Source: Gammaproteobacteria bacterium
GTDB lineage: Bacteria > Pseudomonadota > Gammaproteobacteria > Tenderiales > Tenderiaceae
Direction of reading: 5' to 3'
Assembly (NCBI GenBank): GCA_021731365.1
Contig: JAKFXL010000014.1
Location: 1 to 48,073 of the forward strand
Length of the DNA: 48,073 nucleotides
The notes beneath the pieces are model-generated. The model did no database searches and was not told the origin of the DNA. It worked only from the letters and a program-made list of their open reading frames with translations. Both the position numbers and the translations under genes were made by a program. Shown here in pieces: positions 45,408 to 48,073 of this stretch. The first letter of the stretch is position 1. Every line of letters starts with the position of its first letter.

Positions 45408-46378
45408 AGTCGCCCCCCCAGCCCACGCTGCAACACCGTTAATGGATCCTCCGCCGTACTCATTGGCAGAAGATAGATACCGTGACGACGGCAAAACTGC
45501 TGCAGCTCCGCCTGCCGCCACTGGTAACGCTGGCGATACTCCTGGCACACCGCGTCAAACGTCGTATCAACCGTCACCACCCGCTCACCATCACTGACAC
45601 GATAGCGCCCCGGTGGTGGCAGCTCCGCCTCCAGTGGATCGTAAACCGATACCAGCACCAGATCACAATGGCGCGACAGCTGGGTAAGATGGGCACGAGC
45701 CTGCTCATCCATCTCACCAAAATCACTCAACAGAAAGACTAGGCTGCCGGGCTGCGCCACACGCCTGAGCCGCAACAGCGACTGCTGCAACGCGGCCGCT
45801 GGTGGCGGTGAGACTGGCAGCGACAGATCAACGTGCCAGGCCCGGGCATCCGCCATCCGTTTAAAAAGATGCAGCAACGCCTGTTTACCCCGTTTAGGGC
45901 GCAACTCCAGATGTTCATCATCAGAAAAAATCAGCGCACCGATACGGTCACCATGCTGAATCGCACTCCACCCCAAGAACGCCGCCGCGTGTGCCGCCCG
46001 TACCGACTTATATGCCCCCTGCGTGGCAAAAAACATCGGCCGACGCAGATCCACCCACAGCAGCACCATCCGCTCACGCTCATCACGAAACACCTTGGTA
46101 TGTGGTTTACCGCTACGTGCCATCACCCGCCAATCCAGGCTACGCACATCATCACCGGGGCTATAGGGGCGCGACTCCTCAAACTCCATGCCCCGCCCCT
46201 TAAAGGGTGACAGATAACCACCACTCTGCTGGGCACGAATACGGGTAGGTTTTAACGTTAACGACGCCGCGCCGTGGCGTAGTGCAATCAGCGACGAGGC
46301 GCTCACGGACACCACATCATTATCAACCGGAGCAACGGGAGACTCTACTTTCTGCTTTCGACGGAACAGCTGCATCAT
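45404..46378 (-). CDS. DUF58-family protein of the Bat operon
   Basis: 324 residues. The DUF58 hallmark lies at about 60-95 (FKGRGMEFEESRPYSPGDDV, RSLDWRVMARSG), with a VWA-like fold following (LLWVDLRRPMFFATQG, GSLVFLLSDFGEMD). It is normally encoded next to a MoxR AAA+ ATPase and the BatAB genes. Here it is the first gene and no moxR precedes it. A second ATG immediately follows the first (46375). Confidence 0.9.
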   Translation of the reverse strand: MMQLFRRKQKVESPVAPVDNDVVSVSASSLIALRHGAASLTLKPTRIRAQQSGGYLSPFKGRGMEFEESRPYSPGDDVRSLDWRVMARSGKPHTKVFRDERERMVLLWVDLRRPMFFATQGAYKSVRAAHAAAFLGWSAIQHGDRIGALIFSDDEHLELRPKRGKQALLHLFKRMADARAWHVDLSLPVSPPPAAALQQSLLRLRRVAQPGSLVFLLSDFGEMDEQARAHLTQLSRHCDLVLVSVYDPLEAELPPPGRYRVSDGERVVTVDTTFDAVCQEYRQRYQWRQAELQQFCRRHGIYLLPMSTAEDPLTVLQRGLGGRL

Positions 46379-46561
46379 GGTAAATATCTTAATCTCTCAT
46401 ACATCAACACAAAAATAGCTACCCCTGATCAACAAACAGAGGCGAACCCAAAACCTCGCCCTGACATTGAACACCAACGAAGTGATACACGCCGCACTAA
46501 ACACCCGACATCTGCACCACCGATGTTGGAGCGGGTGCCGGGCAGAGGGGTCTCACCCCCA
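46379..46561 (-). other. Gap between DUF2931 and the Bat operon
   Basis: 183 bases. A small hairpin GGGGT-GAG-ACCCC (46559-46547 on the minus strand) lies 3 bases after the DUF2931 stop and may be a weak terminator. The rest should hold the Bat-operon promoter, but I see no good -35/-10 pair. Confidence 0.35.
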
Positions 46562-47770
46562 TTACGGCAGGTGCACATACAAAGGATCGCCCAGGGGCCC
46601 TGTTTTGCCGTCCGGGTGTTCTTTGGAGTAGTGGCGTTTGCTGTTGCTGATGACGCTCTTTTTGAGTCGCCGCGCCTCGCTGCTGTTTCGCAGCCAGATG
46701 CTGAAATAGGGCTTCTGCCCTGCCCCCGCCTCCCCTGTAGCGCCCGCCGGTGGCGGTTCCATCCGCATCTCCAGCTGCAGCGGCTGCTGACTGCCCAGTT
46801 CGGTAAAGGCGGCAAAGATCTCCGCTTCGTCAAAGTCTATGCCAAATGAGACACTCGTAGTCTCGCTCTGCATCCAGATAAACGACATGACGGAGGGTAC
46901 CACCCGGGTCTGGGCCAGGTCAGCCCCGGTCACCGGGTAATCGATGGTGAATATCTCGCCATTAAAAAACTGAAAATATATCCCCTCGCTCTCACGCACC
47001 TTCATGCCGGTGAAATGGGGGTGCCAGGGGTAGCGGGCGCGGTAGCCCTGCCACCGGTCAAAGGGGATGACACCGTTAGCCGCCTGCAAGGCGGCAAGGG
47101 CTTTTGGGGTTAGATGTTTGAGGTAATATTGCATCGTTCCCCGCACAGACTCTTCACGGGAAACATTCGGGTTATCGAGAATCAACTTCCAATCCAGATC
47201 GGCCTTCTCCGCCTGGCCAAAAAAGACCTCGGTCTGGGCGCCGACACCACTGACCCAGACCGCCACGCCGCCGCCAGGGGTGACGCCCACCAACATTTCG
47301 CTGTAAGGGCTGCGGTCATCCGCCAGCCCCATTTTACGGTGGCGCTTGCGGTACTCATCATCATTCCGCAACACCCAGCGGCTGTCGGCGTCGGGGGAGT
47401 AGTAGCCTTTGCGGAAGAGCCCCAGAATGGTGTCATAGGGGAGCTCAAAATTGCCGACGTAAAACTGGTTTTCGGCGTAGGAGAAAAACTTGATCTCCAG
47501 CCGCCCCGGCAGCGGCTTGAACTCCGGCCCGGTGACGTGGGTCGAGCGGCCACGGCCCCAGAGTTTGTTAAAGAGTGTCACTCTATTGGGCACGTAGAGG
47601 CCGCTATTCTGCCCTTTATAGACAAGCGTGCCGGTGACAATTTCCATCGGGTACTCTTCGGGGGCGCTTTCGCTGGCCCCCCAGTCATATTTATCCATGG
47701 TGGTTGCGCATCCTGTGAGTGAGAAAAAGAGGGTTGTCCAGCAGCCCCAGTACCGTAGTTTAGCCATCAT
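46562..47770 (-). CDS. DUF2931-family lipoprotein, probable effector immunity protein
   Basis: 402 residues. Signal peptide ending in lipobox SLTGC (Cys near 21), then KYDWGASESAPEEYPMEIVT, the DUF2931 start, and a predominantly beta-sheet protein with FFSYAENQFYVGNFELPYD and WYP-like late blocks (FIWMQSETTSVSFGIDFDEA). The ATG overlaps the end of the upstream gene by 11 bases. DUF2931 lipoproteins are frequently encoded directly after T6SS phospholipase effectors and are thought to neutralise them in the periplasm. That role is inference here. Confidence 0.75.
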   Translation of the reverse strand: MMAKLRYWGCWTTLFFSLTGCATTMDKYDWGASESAPEEYPMEIVTGTLVYKGQNSGLYVPNRVTLFNKLWGRGRSTHVTGPEFKPLPGRLEIKFFSYAENQFYVGNFELPYDTILGLFRKGYYSPDADSRWVLRNDDEYRKRHRKMGLADDRSPYSEMLVGVTPGGGVAVWVSGVGAQTEVFFGQAEKADLDWKLILDNPNVSREESVRGTMQYYLKHLTPKALAALQAANGVIPFDRWQGYRARYPWHPHFTGMKVRESEGIYFQFFNGEIFTIDYPVTGADLAQTRVVPSVMSFIWMQSETTSVSFGIDFDEAEIFAAFTELGSQQPLQLEMRMEPPPAGATGEAGAGQKPYFSIWLRNSSEARRLKKSVISNSKRHYSKEHPDGKTGPLGDPLYVHLP

Positions 47771-48073
47771 AGGTCATCCTTTGGCGTTTGCCGTGGCTGA
47801 ACCGCGGCCCCAGGCCTAACTCGATGCGGGCGGAAAAGTGCAGGTAGCGGTGGCGCAGCTCGCAGAGCCACGGCTCGTTATGGTGCCAGTCCTCGGCGCA
47901 GGAAGCGCCGTTTTGGGTCTGGGCGAGGTAGCGGTCGATGCGCTCGGCAATCTGGATGAGGGGGTCGGGGATGGCCGAATTTTCATTAAATTTCTTATCA
48001 TTAAACACAATGCCCATCTCACGGGCGGCGCGGGCCATGATATGGAGCGGGATGCGGCAGTAGCCGTTGGGGA
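47760..48073 (-). CDS. C-terminal end of a probable DUF2235/Tle1-like T6SS phospholipase (partial)
   Basis: Only the last 104 residues are present; the start and the catalytic GXSXG region lie beyond the right edge. The visible part (RIPLHIMARAAREMGIVFND, PDPLIQIAERIDRYL, LRHRYLHFSARIELG, GKRQRMTYDG) resembles the C-terminal end of DUF2235 effectors of the Tle1 group. That assignment is from pattern memory and the adjacent DUF2931 gene, not from a catalytic motif. It would be a membrane-attacking T6SS cargo. Confidence 0.5.
   Translation of the reverse strand, partial: PNGYCRIPLHIMARAAREMGIVFNDKKFNENSAIPDPLIQIAERIDRYLAQTQNGASCAEDWHHNEPWLCELRHRYLHFSARIELGLGPRFSHGKRQRMTYDG

Noticed and set aside
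1-48073. CRISPR array, tRNA/rRNA genes, insertion sequences
   Set aside because: I saw no regularly spaced identical repeats, no tRNA- or rRNA-like segments, and no transposase or integrase frames in either strand.

Overview
The window looks like chromosomal DNA of a Gammaproteobacterium of moderate G+C; the gene order and protein families fit an aquatic or sulfur-cycling lineage, but nothing here fixes the genus. It is dominated by one large type VI secretion system (T6SS) locus built as two divergent arms around a regulatory gap at about 23562-24200.

Left part (1-8047): the 5' part of a very large two-partner-secretion adhesin (minus strand, running off the left edge); a small minus-strand cluster made of a hypothetical gene, an ankyrin-repeat gene and a lipoprotein gene broken by an in-frame stop; a repeat-built surface lipoprotein whose promoter and leader look like a class I cyclic-di-GMP riboswitch; and a periplasmic DsrE-family protein on the plus strand.

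T6SS left arm (minus, 23561 to 11204): tagH(fha)-tssJ-tssK-tssL-tssM-tagF-pppA-ppkA, i.e. the membrane complex, the baseplate adaptor and the threonine-phosphorylation control module. Next on the same strand is an ExbB/ExbD/ExbD/AgmX-like proton-driven motor (10918 to 8235). T6SS right arm (plus, 24201 to 35147): tssA-tssB-tssC-second tssC-tssE-tssF-tssG-tssH(clpV), i.e. sheath, baseplate and recycling ATPase. It is followed by three TPR proteins (two of them lipoproteins) and a small exported protein (35307-40339). The motor and the TPR genes therefore bracket the T6SS symmetrically. Hcp, VgrG and PAAR are not in the window.

Right part (46378 to 40365, minus): a Bat operon (DUF58, DUF4381, BatA, BatB-TPR, BatD) without an adjacent moxR. 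Beyond it are a DUF2931 lipoprotein and the C-terminal end of a probable DUF2235/Tle1-like T6SS phospholipase, which together look like an effector-immunity pair.

The most interesting themes are: the motor/TPR machinery bracketing the T6SS; one of the two ExbD subunits having Asn in place of the proton-carrying Asp; threonine motifs shared by PpkA and TssL, which suggest FHA docking sites; a tandem TssC paralogue separated from tssBC by a strong hairpin; and the riboswitch-like leader.
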